A DNA stretch of 64,000 bases, taken from NCBI GenBank assembly GCA_964539825.1, contig CAZIKF010000003.1, positions 151,048-215,047 of the forward strand, given 5' to 3'. Source of the stretch: CAZIKF01 sp964539825 (GTDB lineage: Bacteria > Muiribacteriota > UBA6191). The number at the start of each line of letters is the position of its first letter. The stretch's first letter is position 1. A program made the position numbers and the translations under genes. A model generated the notes under the pieces. The model searched no databases and was not told the origin of the DNA. It was given only the letters and a program-made list of their open reading frames with translations. Positions 24,147 to 32,871 of this stretch are shown here, one piece after another.

Positions 24147-25706
24147 ATGACTCTGGATTTTAGCTCGTTTACGAGTGTCTTCGGAATCATGCCACTCTCT
24201 ACAGGTATCCTTATAGGAATCTTGATTCATCTCGGCTATACATGGGTCCGGGAACGAACCATGCTCCAGTCATCAAAAGAGGAGGCCCTAAGGGTCGTTG
24301 ATTTGGCTCATATTGAAGCCAAAGCTATTGAGCGTAATGTTGAAGTGAAAATGGAAGCAGAAAACGCCAGGCATAAATCCAATCTTGATAAGGAGTTAAA
24401 GTCGCGAAAGCGTGATATTAAGAAGCTTGAAACAAAAGTGGACCGAAAGGAATCCCAGCTCACCAAAAAGCTCGCAGAAGTCGAGCGTAGTTCCGCAGAA
24501 CTCTCGGGCAAGGCTCAAGAGTTGGAACAGGCCCAAACAGAAGTTGAGGCAATTCGACAGGATTGTTTGTCTCAGCTTGAAAGGGTTAGTGAGGTTTCGC
24601 GAGAAGAAGCTAAGGATGCTTTGTACCAGAGAGTGGAAAATGAATTTAAGCAGGAATTGGGGCAAAAAGTTAGCTCCATCGTTGAAGCATGTAGATCTGA
24701 GATTCAGGAGAAATCCATTGATCTCATAGCACAGGCGGTTCAAAAATCGTCCCGTAAATTTCGAGTAGAAGGTGTGGTGTCTGTTGTCAGACTTTCTAGC
24801 CAGGAACAAAAGGGAAAGATTATTGGTAAAGACGGAAGAAATATCCGGGCCTTTAAGGATATAACCGGTCTGGATGTGCTACTTGATGACGCGCCTGATA
24901 TGGTGGCATTGAGTGGATTCGACGCTGTGCAGCGGGTCATTGGTGCTCGCACATTAAAAATCCTTCTTGAGAAGGGCAGGGTTAATCCTGAACGTATCAA
25001 GGAGGTCTTTACCGAGGTTAAATCCGAAGTAGAGAAAGAATGTCTTGCGGAAGGGAAAAGAGCGGCTACAGCCGCTGGAGTCACAAAATTGCGCCAGGGA
25101 TTTTTGAAAGAACTTGGAAAGCTAAAATTTCGCAATATCAAAGGTCAAAATCTGCTGGAGCACTCTGTGGAGTGCGCGCAGATAGCAGGTACATTCGCTG
25201 CAGAGATTGGGCTGGACCCAAGTTTGGCTCGACGAGCAGGTATCCTGCACGACATAGGCAGGGTATTAGATGGGAATGATGCAAACCATACCCAGCTAGG
25301 AGCGGAATTTGCCAAAAAGAATGGAGAAAAACCAGAAGTGGTCAATGCCATTCTTTCCCACAATGACGAAAAGCTGATGGAGACACCCCTGGCTTTTCTT
25401 GTGGCTGCTGCGAACGCGATTTCGACCGGAAGGCGAGGCGCTCGTGCGGGACAGGACCCAATTCCTCTGGAGAGACTGGCGGAGATCGAGGAAATCGCGA
25501 AGGGGTATCCAGGAGTGGAGAATGCTTTCGCGGTGCGAACTGGGACCGATGTAAGGATCTTGGTGGAACCGATTGAAGGAGTTCGAGAATTTGCTCCTAC
25601 TCTACCTTTCGATATGGCACAGAAACTTGAACAAGAGCTTAAAAACCCCGGGCATATAATGGTAGCTCTCGTGGAAGAAGGTCAATCGATTAGTTGTTCC
25701 CTCTAA
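24147..25706 (+). CDS. rny: Ribonuclease Y
   Basis: 519 residues, family-typical. N-terminal membrane helix (MPLSTGILIGILIHLGYTW), long coiled coil (residues about 40-205), KH domain (GKIIGKDGRNIRAFKDITGL) and HD domain (HSVECAQIAG ... RAGILHDIGRVLDG ... AILSHNDE). RNase Y is a membrane-bound endoribonuclease that initiates mRNA decay and processes leaders. ATG 24147 follows AGGAGG with five bases spacing; the in-frame GTG at 24141 overlaps the Shine-Dalgarno. Structured RNAs of one family lie immediately upstream and downstream, so the enzyme may control its own message through them, as other endoribonucleases do; that is inference. Confidence 0.94.
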   Translation: MTLDFSSFTSVFGIMPLSTGILIGILIHLGYTWVRERTMLQSSKEEALRVVDLAHIEAKAIERNVEVKMEAENARHKSNLDKELKSRKRDIKKLETKVDRKESQLTKKLAEVERSSAELSGKAQELEQAQTEVEAIRQDCLSQLERVSEVSREEAKDALYQRVENEFKQELGQKVSSIVEACRSEIQEKSIDLIAQAVQKSSRKFRVEGVVSVVRLSSQEQKGKIIGKDGRNIRAFKDITGLDVLLDDAPDMVALSGFDAVQRVIGARTLKILLEKGRVNPERIKEVFTEVKSEVEKECLAEGKRAATAAGVTKLRQGFLKELGKLKFRNIKGQNLLEHSVECAQIAGTFAAEIGLDPSLARRAGILHDIGRVLDGNDANHTQLGAEFAKKNGEKPEVVNAILSHNDEKLMETPLAFLVAAANAISTGRRGARAGQDPIPLERLAEIEEIAKGYPGVENAFAVRTGTDVRILVEPIEGVREFAPTLPFDMAQKLEQELKNPGHIMVALVEEGQSISCSL

Positions 25707-25712
25707 TTTTTT

Positions 25713-25843
25713 ATGCCCAAACGCATTTGGTTTGCCCGGATTCCCGGCCAAACCAGGAATCTGTAGATTCCTTTGCTCATCTGCGATGAGCTTATTTTGG
25801 TCATGAACCTGCAAACGGGCATACCGTTTGCTTTTCGGTATAG
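25713..25843 (+). ncRNA. Structured RNA, copy D (downstream of RNase Y, no gene behind it)
   Basis: About 131 nt, seven bases after the rny stop. CCAAA-CGCA-TTTGG (25717-25730), GGTTTG-C-CCGG/CCGG-C-CAAACC, AGGAATC-TGTA-GATTCCT, GCTCATC-TGC-GATGAGC, unpaired GGTCATGAACCT, GCAAACGG-GCATA-CCGTTTGC and tail CGGTATAG: the most regular copy. It is followed within 16 bases by a terminator; the only start codon is ATG-GAT-TAG at 25850. It may act in the 3' UTR of rny or be a free-standing small RNA. Confidence 0.78.
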
Positions 25844-25858
25844 GAATTGATGGATTAG

Positions 25859-25891
25859 AAAAAAGGCCGGCCCATTTGGGTCGGCTTTTTT
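25859..25891. terminator. Bidirectional Rho-independent terminator
   Basis: AAAAAAGGCCGGCCC-ATTT-GGGTCGGCTTTTTT: a 9-bp GC-rich stem with two G-U pairs, flanked by A- and T-runs, so it can stop transcription from structured RNA D (plus) and from the LmeA-like gene (minus), whose stop codon overlaps its edge. Confidence 0.88.
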
Positions 25892-26630
25892 ATTCGGAAT
25901 ATAGTTCGATCAAGCCATGTTTGAGTTCAATCACGTCTATGGATTTGATGAATTCAAAATCATCCAGATCCAGGATGGGATTAATCTTCCTACTCAAGGT
26001 TTTCTTTACGAATCCTGGAATGGGAACGCGATTGAGTTTCAGTCGATCAGGATAGAAATGAATTTTGGTCTTATCTTCGATTACCAGGCGCCCTTTTGTT
26101 TCTACATGAGACCGAATAAAGAGAGTTTTAAAGCTTGCTGAAAACGCTAATCTTCCTGGAGAAATTCTAAGTCTGGCCCCATCCACAGGGAGATTCTTAT
26201 CTTTAATGGCCTGGTTCATTGCTTCTTCGGTGATACTGAAGTGAAATTTTGTATCCCCCACTTCCCTGATCCGAAGAGTTCCATCTCGATAGAGATTTGT
26301 TAAATTCACTTTCAGTCCGTAGATTCGAATCGATCCCTCCTTTACACGAAGTACTTTGACGCGCGCATTTCGAAACTTTACGTCAATTCTTGAAAAATAC
26401 CCCAGGGGTACCTTTTCTTTGGGTGTTGGATAAATGAGAACCTCAAAGAACTCAGGATCCTTGAAATAGCGCTCAAGTGCTTTCTTTACCCGTTTACCAA
26501 TTGCTTCTGGGTCCTCAAGAACTTCCTGAACCATCTCCTTACGATAGTTGTCAGGGTCCTTGGGATCGTCTCGTGCAGGAACGATGAGAGTTCGAAAAAG
26601 GAAGAGAAGAAATAGAGCGATCTTGCGCAT
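25890..26630 (-). CDS. LmeA-like (DUF2993) protein
   Basis: 246 residues with an N-terminal hydrophobic segment (RKIALFLLFLFRTLIVPA) likely acting as a signal peptide. The body has the DUF2993/LmeA pattern: FFEVLIYPTPKEKVPLGYFSR, IRIYGLKVNLTNLY, FHFSITEEAMNQAIKD and the C-terminal hydrophobic loop VPIPGFVKKTLSRKINPI. Actinobacterial LmeA is a periplasmic phospholipase involved in lipomannan maturation, but the wider family is uncharacterised. No strong RBS at ATG 26630. Divergent from the AsmA-like gene; both are envelope proteins. Confidence 0.75.
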   Translation of the reverse strand: MRKIALFLLFLFRTLIVPARDDPKDPDNYRKEMVQEVLEDPEAIGKRVKKALERYFKDPEFFEVLIYPTPKEKVPLGYFSRIDVKFRNARVKVLRVKEGSIRIYGLKVNLTNLYRDGTLRIREVGDTKFHFSITEEAMNQAIKDKNLPVDGARLRISPGRLAFSASFKTLFIRSHVETKGRLVIEDKTKIHFYPDRLKLNRVPIPGFVKKTLSRKINPILDLDDFEFIKSIDVIELKHGLIELYSE

Positions 26631-26796
26631 TGGCTTCTAAACCAAAACCTGTCCTGGGCTCCGGGCTGGTTGGATTCCCTTAGATTTCGACAGGGGATTC
26701 TGAAGATCCGAGGATTTATTTCAGGGTTTTCTTCTCAAATGGGCTACCTGATGATAAGATATACAAAAAGTCGAGAATATCCCTATTTTTGTCAGA

Positions 26797-29700
26797 GTGA
26801 AACGGCTGACCCTCATATTTCCTCTAGTTGGAATCCTTCTACTCGGATTTGTCTTTTTCTATATCCGTAAGATTGATCCTGACGAACTGAGACGCTTGCT
26901 TGTCTATCATGTCGAGCACTTAGTCGACGCCAATTTTGAGGTTGGCAAACTTGAGTTTTCCGGTCTCAAGTCTTTTCAACTCACCAATGTAGGCCTCTTT
27001 CGCCAGGGGGAGCCCATTCTTAAAATCGCCCAGGCCGATGTGGATCTGTCATTGGTGGCGTTACTTCAGTCCCGCCTTGAGTTTTCACAGGTTCATGTTA
27101 AGGGCCTGGATCTATTCTTTACTCGCAATGAGATTGGTTGGAACTTTGATCATCTCTGGACGGATCCAGACACGAGAGTTCGAAATCGACATAGACCCTT
27201 CTTATCTTTGGGGGATGAGGATGGAGAAAAGATCTCCATTGAAGCTCTCAAAGTTGAAGATGGAACTCTGTATAAAGAAGGATTACCCAAGGTATCTTTT
27301 CAGGGTTCCGGTTCTCTGGACTTCCCACAGCTGCACTTGACTCACTTGAGCGTAGGTTCCAATGATAGTTCGATTGTGGTCAGACTTGATTTGCATCTTC
27401 AGGACCAGGCCGTGAACGTCTGGTTCAATGATTCTTCCTTTTCTCTGGCTGATTTACGGGATTATCTTGAAGTGGATCATTCTCTTGAAGGTATGGTGAG
27501 CCTGGAGGGGGGGGTGCGCTGGAACCGGGACGAAATAGCTCCCCAGCTTCGTTGGAGATCAAGGGATCTAAAGTGGAAAGATTCCCAAAAGGTCTATGAT
27601 CTACCTTACCTGGAAGGTCAGTGGGATGAGTCGGGTGTCTACTCTTTGATTCGAGTTCAGACCGAAAAGGTACAGGGTAATGCCAACCTTCTTATTGAGA
27701 CCCCTCCAGAAGAGCTATTCTGGCAGCAGCAGTTTAGCGGTAAAATTCTTATCCAAAAGCTTCATATCAGTGGAATTGATTCCACCCTGGCAGGGGAGCT
27801 TGATTTTCACAGTACACAGGAAGCTCTCGAAATTGAGAATTTTCATTTAACCTCGGGTCCAGGAGATCAGCTTGTTTTAGACGGAGAGTACCTGAAGGAG
27901 ACAGGCAAACTCAGTTTTGGTATCAAGGGGTCATTCCATGATCTGGAGAATTATCATGCTTCTGTTTCCGGACCTCTGAGCCTGGACGGAAAGGGGACTT
28001 TTACCACCCTTGGGGGCCTGGAGATGGCCGTGGGAGGGCGCAGTTCAGGTTTAGCTCTCTTTCACCGGACTCTACCAGATCTAAGCTTTCAATTGCAGTC
28101 GATCCAGCAGGACGACAGCCTTCAGTTTCCTGAGTTCAGGGTGGATTTCTCAAGGGGAGGTCATGCCCAGTTTCAGGGTATGGTTGATCTGAAAAAGGGT
28201 TTTCCTGAAGGTCTTAGCGGTCGTCTTGAAGGCGATCATCTGGATTTTTCCACACTGGCTCCGACCCAAAAAATAGTGGGACAGGGTGGTCTGGAAATTC
28301 TGGCATTACGGAGCTCCATTCAAGGGTCCATCATTTCTGTACATAATCTAAAGGGTTTAGCAGGAGAAGGAGAATTCTCTTTTAGGGGGACCGTTGATCC
28401 GACCAAAGATGAAATGAATATGCTTCAAGGCAAACTGCGTCTGGTGAAAATGCCCATGAGTTGGCTCAATGACTGGGTTCCCCAGAATATTAGAATTGAG
28501 GGAGTTCTCGATACACTCGGACCTTTTCAGCTAGGTGTAGAATCTCCAAATTCTACAAAACTACAACTCACCGGCTCCCTTTCTTCCGTTGGACTGTCTT
28601 CCATGGATGGGATTAATGTTCTGGGCTCTATAGATTTAAAAGACTTTCGGCAACCCTTATCACCATCCTGGGAAAAGCTTGATGGTGTCTTGAGGGTAGG
28701 TATTTCACAGCTAGACGCCAATTTAATACGCGGAGGGCTCTACTCTTCTCAGGTTACCTTCCCCTTGCAGCCTGGGATGGAGCCGCTAGTTACGGAAGAT
28801 GTAGAGATAGAGTTCCATTTTCATCGAAATCCATCGCTGGGAAGGATTAAAAAACTATTCGGTAAAATTTTCTCAGGTTCCTATCGTTTAGAAGGGGTAA
28901 GTGAATTTGAAGGGCAGAAGGTGAATCAATTTTCACTGTCTTTGGATTCTTTGGACTTCAATCAGATGCTTGGCTTTCTTGCTCCTGATTTCAGGGACCG
29001 GGCTTCCGGGATTCTTTCCGGAAAAGTCGGCTTTCTTTCTGTAGTGTTACCCGTTGAGAACAATCAGTATCCATTGGTCATGGATGGGTTTTTTGGGCTC
29101 GATCGACCTAGCTATTCGGCACATCCCCTTCTTGCGGATATTTTCTTCTATGTAAAGAGAAGTGCTCAGAGCGGTATCCTTCATCAGATTCTTGAGCCCG
29201 GTGCCCTGGGGCTGCTCTATGAACCGCCAGATTTGAAATTCCAGGATTTAGAGAGGATTCCCTTTACTCTATCCAAGGATGTCTTAACATTACCTGAATT
29301 AGATCTTAGAGGATTAAATGGGGGATTTCACGCTGTAAGTCTCGCTCCTCTGGTTGTACAGTTTCCTGGTCGAGAGAATCCAACTGGACAGGTCCGAGGA
29401 AAATTTGAGATCAGTCTATCAAACGCTTTCCTGCGCGAAGCCTTCCCAAGGTTGAAGGAAGAGTTCAAAGAAGACTTGAAGGAGACCCTGCTTCTTGAAG
29501 GACCTTTCAAAAATCCAATTCCCTCAGCGGAGATTGCCAGAGTCAAACATAGTCTTGCCCAGGCACTCATAAGAAATTCCCTCCCCAGGCCATCGAAGTT
29601 GCCGGCGGAAGTTGAGTTAGCCCGCCTGGAAGAAAATCTTCTAAGCAAGGCTGAACGACAGAAATTACGGGTAAAGAGCAGTGAATATCTGATGAAGATG

Positions 29701-29865
29701 CTAAGTCCGGAAGGCCGCGGACGTATAAAAGACCTGGTAGGCGGACTGGTAACTCGATCCGTTCCAGTATCGGTTTCACAGACGTATTCAGAGGTGGTGG
29801 ATATCAAAAATCAGATCCGTAATGCCAGAGAAAAGCTACGTTCTCTGCTTGAAAATCGTTTTTAG
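26797..29865 (+). CDS. AsmA/TamB-like inner-membrane-anchored envelope protein
   Basis: 1022 residues. One N-terminal membrane helix (LTLIFPLVGILLLGFVFFYI), then the AsmA-type start (HVEHLVDANFEVGKLEFSGL, ADVDLSLVALLQSRLEFSQVHVKGLDL) and a long run of beta-strand repeats, ending with a C-terminal block DLKFQDLERIPFTLSKDVLTLPELDLRG that matches the AsmA_2/DUF3971-like end. Such proteins form periplasm-spanning grooves implicated in lipid transport to the outer membrane. The charged coiled C-terminal tail (about residues 950-1022) is extra. GTG start at 26797 without a clear RBS. Next to the LmeA-like gene, which also has a lipid-related family. Confidence 0.8.
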   Translation: MKRLTLIFPLVGILLLGFVFFYIRKIDPDELRRLLVYHVEHLVDANFEVGKLEFSGLKSFQLTNVGLFRQGEPILKIAQADVDLSLVALLQSRLEFSQVHVKGLDLFFTRNEIGWNFDHLWTDPDTRVRNRHRPFLSLGDEDGEKISIEALKVEDGTLYKEGLPKVSFQGSGSLDFPQLHLTHLSVGSNDSSIVVRLDLHLQDQAVNVWFNDSSFSLADLRDYLEVDHSLEGMVSLEGGVRWNRDEIAPQLRWRSRDLKWKDSQKVYDLPYLEGQWDESGVYSLIRVQTEKVQGNANLLIETPPEELFWQQQFSGKILIQKLHISGIDSTLAGELDFHSTQEALEIENFHLTSGPGDQLVLDGEYLKETGKLSFGIKGSFHDLENYHASVSGPLSLDGKGTFTTLGGLEMAVGGRSSGLALFHRTLPDLSFQLQSIQQDDSLQFPEFRVDFSRGGHAQFQGMVDLKKGFPEGLSGRLEGDHLDFSTLAPTQKIVGQGGLEILALRSSIQGSIISVHNLKGLAGEGEFSFRGTVDPTKDEMNMLQGKLRLVKMPMSWLNDWVPQNIRIEGVLDTLGPFQLGVESPNSTKLQLTGSLSSVGLSSMDGINVLGSIDLKDFRQPLSPSWEKLDGVLRVGISQLDANLIRGGLYSSQVTFPLQPGMEPLVTEDVEIEFHFHRNPSLGRIKKLFGKIFSGSYRLEGVSEFEGQKVNQFSLSLDSLDFNQMLGFLAPDFRDRASGILSGKVGFLSVVLPVENNQYPLVMDGFFGLDRPSYSAHPLLADIFFYVKRSAQSGILHQILEPGALGLLYEPPDLKFQDLERIPFTLSKDVLTLPELDLRGLNGGFHAVSLAPLVVQFPGRENPTGQVRGKFEISLSNAFLREAFPRLKEEFKEDLKETLLLEGPFKNPIPSAEIARVKHSLAQALIRNSLPRPSKLPAEVELARLEENLLSKAERQKLRVKSSEYLMKMLSPEGRGRIKDLVGGLVTRSVPVSVSQTYSEVVDIKNQIRNAREKLRSLLENRF

Positions 29866-30031
29866 CTTTGAAATCTGGAGATCTTGAAGTTCTCAACCCG
29901 AAGATACCAATGAGTGCTCGTCTTCAGAATGGATTTTGAGAATTCTAAGCCTTGTGGCTTGATTCTTCTTTCTAAATCCTTATCCTTTCATTACCTATAA
30001 TTTCGTTTCTAAAAATTTTGTGGAGACTTCT

Positions 30032-31117
30032 ATGAAAAAGTTCCTTCTACCCATTTTCTTTTTATCCCTTTCACTGCCGTTTGCTGAACTAGCCTGGAAT
30101 GCTCTTTCGCTGGACAGTGCTATTCGTCGAGCGGCGATAGATAAAAAAGCGGTCTTGATATTTTTTGAAGCCTCCTGGTGTTCCTACTGCCATAAGATGA
30201 AAGACTCGGTTTTTACCAACCGGAAGGTAGCGGAACTGATGAACCGCTACCACCTGATCAAGGTTGATGGAGATGATGACGGGGAGGGGAGAGAGCTTTT
30301 TAAAAAATATAAAAGTTCAGCTTTTCCAACCACGATTTTTCTTAATTCTTCCGGGGAGGAGTATGACCGGGCGGTTGGCTTTTTTCCCGTGGATTCCTTT
30401 CGGAAGGTTCTGCGGATGAATGTAGACCAGAAAAACGCTCTTGTCAGGCTTGAAGAGGAAATGGCCTCCAAGGAAGGCATTGAAAAAGCCCAGTTACAGT
30501 ACGAATACATCGAAAAACTCTTCGATGCCGCTCGTTTTAAGGATGCGTTAAAGGTTATCAAGAAGCGCCTTCCGGATCCTTTTTTTGAAAAGTGGTCCTT
30601 CGATCTTCGACTGCTGCGCGGGACTATTTATTTGAAGCAGAAAGATTATAAGAAAGGTGAGCTTTATATCAAAGTCGCCTGGGCTTATGCCAAAACTGAA
30701 GACCAGTATATGCAGGCAGCGCGTTGGCTTTCCCGGCTTTACCGTAAACAGGGAAAGAAGGATAAGCGTTTGGAAGTCTATGAATCAGCGATTGATAAAT
30801 TTCATTCTCATGAAGCCTATAATGGATATGCATGGTATGCGTCTCAGGACGGAATTGAATTGGGAAAGGCACTGGAATATGCCAAGGAAGCGGTGAAGTT
30901 GTCCAAGCGTGACCCTGGCGTTCTTGATACCCTGGCTGAGGTTTATTTTGCCCGCGGTGAAATCTCCATGGCGCTGGAGGTTTCCAGGGAAATACTGAGC
31001 GGGGAAGAAAAGGAAAATAAGACCTATAAAAAGCGCCACGAAAAATATTGGAAGGCTTATAGAAAGAGTCTTTCTTCTGGTGCTTCCGGCGAAACTTTTT
31101 CGGCTAAGGGTACGTAG
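30032..31117 (+). CDS. Secreted thioredoxin-fold protein with TPR C-terminus
   Basis: 361 residues. Signal peptide (KKFLLPIFFLSLSLPFAELA), then a thioredoxin-like domain with FFEASWCSYCHKMKDSVF (C-S-Y-C, the DUF255/thioredoxin_7 style), HLIKVDGDDDGEGREL and SSAFPTTIFLNSSG. From about residue 150 the chain is helical with TPR-like repeats (RGTIYLKQKDYKKGELYIKVAWAY, DTLAEVYFARGEISMALEVS). It may act as a periplasmic disulfide reductase or chaperone. ATG 30032 follows GGAG with six bases spacing. Upstream a TATAAT (29996-30001) may be its -10 box. Confidence 0.85.
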   Translation: MKKFLLPIFFLSLSLPFAELAWNALSLDSAIRRAAIDKKAVLIFFEASWCSYCHKMKDSVFTNRKVAELMNRYHLIKVDGDDDGEGRELFKKYKSSAFPTTIFLNSSGEEYDRAVGFFPVDSFRKVLRMNVDQKNALVRLEEEMASKEGIEKAQLQYEYIEKLFDAARFKDALKVIKKRLPDPFFEKWSFDLRLLRGTIYLKQKDYKKGELYIKVAWAYAKTEDQYMQAARWLSRLYRKQGKKDKRLEVYESAIDKFHSHEAYNGYAWYASQDGIELGKALEYAKEAVKLSKRDPGVLDTLAEVYFARGEISMALEVSREILSGEEKENKTYKKRHEKYWKAYRKSLSSGASGETFSAKGT

Positions 31118-31166
31118 CATAATAGTAAGTCAAAGCGGCCCTACGCTTGACTCAGGAGACATCGCT

Positions 31167-32783
31167 ATGTTCAAAAGAATGCTGCGCCATACCCTATTTC
31201 TTCTATTTTCAATCCAGGTTTTTGGCTCACAGTGGGTCTTTGTAAAACCCATTACCCTTGAAAAAGTGCCAGGCTCCATCCGAGTTAATATGGCTAAGGG
31301 AGAGTTTGAAGGTTTGAAGGTTTTCCTCTTTGAGCAAGACCAGTCCAATCAACATGAGAAAATTCACTCGAAACTCCAGGCTTCGAAGATGGTCACCTTC
31401 GTAACCTCCCTGCGTCGTCAAGCACGGGAACTCCACCAGGCAGAGTATGGCAAGTATGCCACTACCGATCAATCTCAGACGCCGTTCCTGGTTTATGCCG
31501 GAAACGAGTTGGGTGGGGTAGGACCAGCAGTGGCTTCGTCCTATAGGATTCTGATTGAAGATGGAAAGATTCGCTCTGATAGCCTTCTTCTACTCGCGCC
31601 GATCCAATTTAGAGGTGAAACAGTCACCATGGAGGATTTTCTCTCAGAAAATTATCTTGCTCCCTTGATAGCCCATGAGTTTTTTCATGGAATCATGGGA
31701 GATATTTATGGTGAGAGACTCATTGAGATGAAAGCTCGTTCAACTTCCCGAGTTGGACATCGTGCAGATAGAGTAACCGATGAATACCTGGCTTTTATTG
31801 AAGGCGTGGCAGAGGCTATGGAGCTTGCTACCCTGGAAATGTACCCTGCTGAAGCCAGTCACAAGATGATTTCTGCGCAGGACTGGCCTGAGAAGAAGCG
31901 CGAGTTCCTCAGGAAGATCAAAAGGCGTAGATTGGTAGCGGCTAATCGAAATCATCTCAGTCTTGCCTCAGATGGGCGTAAGAAAGATGGAGAGCTGGAT
32001 TCCGCCGAGGATCTCTTCAAGACAGAAGGCGTTATCGCGACTCTTTTATTTCGTCTCTTATTTAAGAGCAGGGTGGAGGAACCCTTTGAGAAGTTGCTGA
32101 ATGTGATGATCGCCCACAAACCCATGACTTTTATAGATTTTCTGCGAGCTTTTTGTGATGACTTCCCCCAAGATCGCAAGTTTGTAATTCGTCAGTTTCT
32201 GGAGTCCACTCGTTACATCACGGTGGATAGTGCCGCTGGAGATTCATATAAGCGCTACTATCTTGCTAAGAAGGCCTATAAGCAAAAGAGATTAAGCAGG
32301 GAGGAATATAACTCTGTGGTTCAAGCCTGGAGTGAGCAGCGCTCTGCCATCTACCAACGGGTTCTTGACGGAGAAATAGCCTTGGACCAGACCATAGGGC
32401 CGGTATACGGCATGAGTGATGATACGCAATTTTATGAATTGGATCTGAATCGCAGCCCTGTTGAGGAGCTGGATGACTTTTTCCAAGAGTTCTTCTCCGA
32501 TCTACTAGGTGAAGATGAAATCCAGTTGCATGTAGCCAGAATCATGAAGCTTCGAGAGTCAATGAACTGGATTTCATCTATGGATTCTCTGCCATTCTCT
32601 ACTGAGATAGAGAGTAGGATTGAGGAGTTTCATAAATATTTCATCGATGAAGGGGAGTCCCAGGTTCTCAAGAGGCTGGAGCGGCTTAAGAACGGTATCT
32701 ACGCATTTACCGGTGATGAGGATCTGACTGATCTGACCAGTCTCTTTATTTCTCATGATCGAAGCGAAGTTACAAATGAGTAA
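31167..32783 (+). CDS. Secreted HExxH metalloprotease-like protein (paralogue of 13881-15524)
   Basis: About 538 residues. ATG 31167 follows AGGAGA and starts a signal peptide (MLRHTLFLLFSIQVFGSQW); the longer frame from 31080 overlaps the preceding gene. Zinc site HEFFHG in LIAHEFFHGIMGDIYG, with the third ligand candidate in FIEGVAEAME, the same spacing as HEIAHG ... EGWAEF in the paralogue. DLFKTEGVIATLLFRL is conserved between the two. The C-terminal 200 residues are helical. Substrate unknown. It lies 49 bases after the thioredoxin-TPR gene on the same strand and may be cotranscribed with it. Confidence 0.76.
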   Translation: MFKRMLRHTLFLLFSIQVFGSQWVFVKPITLEKVPGSIRVNMAKGEFEGLKVFLFEQDQSNQHEKIHSKLQASKMVTFVTSLRRQARELHQAEYGKYATTDQSQTPFLVYAGNELGGVGPAVASSYRILIEDGKIRSDSLLLLAPIQFRGETVTMEDFLSENYLAPLIAHEFFHGIMGDIYGERLIEMKARSTSRVGHRADRVTDEYLAFIEGVAEAMELATLEMYPAEASHKMISAQDWPEKKREFLRKIKRRRLVAANRNHLSLASDGRKKDGELDSAEDLFKTEGVIATLLFRLLFKSRVEEPFEKLLNVMIAHKPMTFIDFLRAFCDDFPQDRKFVIRQFLESTRYITVDSAAGDSYKRYYLAKKAYKQKRLSREEYNSVVQAWSEQRSAIYQRVLDGEIALDQTIGPVYGMSDDTQFYELDLNRSPVEELDDFFQEFFSDLLGEDEIQLHVARIMKLRESMNWISSMDSLPFSTEIESRIEEFHKYFIDEGESQVLKRLERLKNGIYAFTGDEDLTDLTSLFISHDRSEVTNE

Positions 32784-32809
32784 CTCCCTTTAGGGTAGCG
32801 GTTTTCTCT

Positions 32810-32822
32810 GGTATATACTCAT
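32810..32822 (+). promoter_or_regulatory. TATATACTCAT motif before the DUF2062 gene
   Basis: GGTATATACTCAT includes TATACT, a plausible -10 box, 50 bases before ATG 32872. It is the same word as the arms of the inverted repeat at 6859-6916. No matching -35 box is evident. A GGCT ... AGCC inverted pair follows. Confidence 0.3.
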
Positions 32823-32871
32823 AGGCTGTTAGACTGTTTGATAGCCCCTCAAAAGCAATGAAGATCCCGCT

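Noticed and set aside
6971..25843. Integron attC sites flanking gene cassettes
   Set aside because: The genes are bracketed by repeats in direct orientation, which looks like cassettes, but the repeats lack the GTTRRRY/RYYYAAC ends, have four or five separate hairpins, and no integrase is present.
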